Assembly: GCF_014207905.1 (NCBI RefSeq) | Contig: NZ_JACHLB010000001.1 | Span: forward strand, 1 to 64,000 | Direction: 5' to 3' | DNA: 64,000 bases | Source: Flavobacterium notoginsengisoli | GTDB taxonomy: Bacteria > Bacteroidota > Bacteroidia > Flavobacteriales > Flavobacteriaceae | Shown here: positions 63,961-64,000 of the stretch, one piece after another | How positions within the stretch are numbered: the stretch's first letter is position 1 | How the letters are laid out: every line of letters starts with the position of its first letter | Notes under the pieces: generated by a model | The model's input: the letters and a program-made list of their open reading frames with translations, nothing else | Databases searched by the model: none | Told to the model about the DNA's origin: nothing | Position numbers and translations under genes: made by a program

Positions 63961-64000
63961 ATGAGAGTATTTAAATTTGGAGGAGCATCTGTAAAAGATG
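63961..64000 (+). CDS. Aspartate kinase, 5' fragment (cut by window end)
   Basis: Only 40 bases are present. They encode MRVFKFGGASVKD, which is the N-terminal KFGG(T/A)SV ATP-binding start of aspartate kinases (lysC/thrA type). Whether it is a fusion with homoserine dehydrogenase cannot be seen here. Confidence 0.7.
   Translation, partial: MRVFKFGGASVKD

Noticed and set aside
1..64000. tRNA, rRNA, phage or insertion sequence genes
   Set aside because: No T-loop, anticodon or transposase pattern was seen in the window by eye; a tRNA scan would be decisive.

Overview
The window is chromosomal DNA of a Flavobacterium-like member of the Bacteroidota. Pointers are the low-GC sequence, long AT-rich spacers, start codons without clear Shine-Dalgarno sequences, promoters of the TTG-N19-TAnnTTTG type, and Bacteroidota families: paired ExbD genes with a TonB carrying the KGDPDAVLTVDEPV linker, DUF3857 proteins, a DAHP synthase-chorismate mutase fusion, a HupE-like protein and kynurenine pathway genes. 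No rRNA, tRNA, CRISPR, phage or transposase gene was seen. About 56 protein genes are present; the last one, aspartate kinase, is cut by the window edge.

Layout. 0-0.6 kb: a strong leftward promoter with phased A-tracts and a folded repeat. 0.6-4.5 kb: FtsX-type permease, cysteine-cluster protein, methyltransferase, DinB/YfiT protein and queE. 4.6-10.4 kb: a leftward operon exbB-exbD-exbD-tonB-small membrane protein-PstS-like lipoprotein-TPR protein. 10.7-18.4 kb: HerA-like ATPase, kynurenine 3-monooxygenase, an AraC regulator and two serine hydrolases. 18.6-29.6 kb: penicillin acylase, an AsmA-like protein, an unrecognised six-cysteine protein, glycine-zipper lipoprotein, kynU, queA and aroA. 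29.7-37.9 kb: a MazG-like enzyme and four tandem DUF3857 proteins. 38-43 kb: dtd, rsgA and a mosaic VIT-vWA-TonB-linker-plug protein. 43.2-47.6 kb: the phenylalanine/tyrosine operon. 47.9-51.5 kb: DUF1501/DUF1800 pair and two small genes. 51.5-55.2 kb: class I ribonucleotide reductase. 55.5-64 kb: housekeeping genes including marC, an S41 protease, dCMP deaminase, fbp, a GNAT protein and the start of aspartate kinase.

How the genes work together. The aromatic operon runs pheA, aminotransferase, tyrA, then DAHP synthase-chorismate mutase, so entry, branch point and both terminal steps share one transcript. Ahead of pheA lies a 26-codon leader peptide with six Phe and two Tyr codons, a perfect 10-bp antiterminator and an overlapping terminator with nine U residues: a textbook ribosome-stalling attenuator, and the strongest regulatory discovery in the window. 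aroA, which feeds the same pathway, is separate.

Other highlights are the mosaic surface or periplasmic protein at 39.7-43.0 kb, which contains the TonB linker of the neighbouring tonB gene in swapped order plus a SusC-like plug motif; a tandem set of transglutaminase-like proteins in which three of four have lost the catalytic Cys and His; a 599-residue protein whose six cysteines cluster near a flavin-barrel-like motif; and a rich set of intergenic inverted repeats, several of them in related copies at gene 3' ends.
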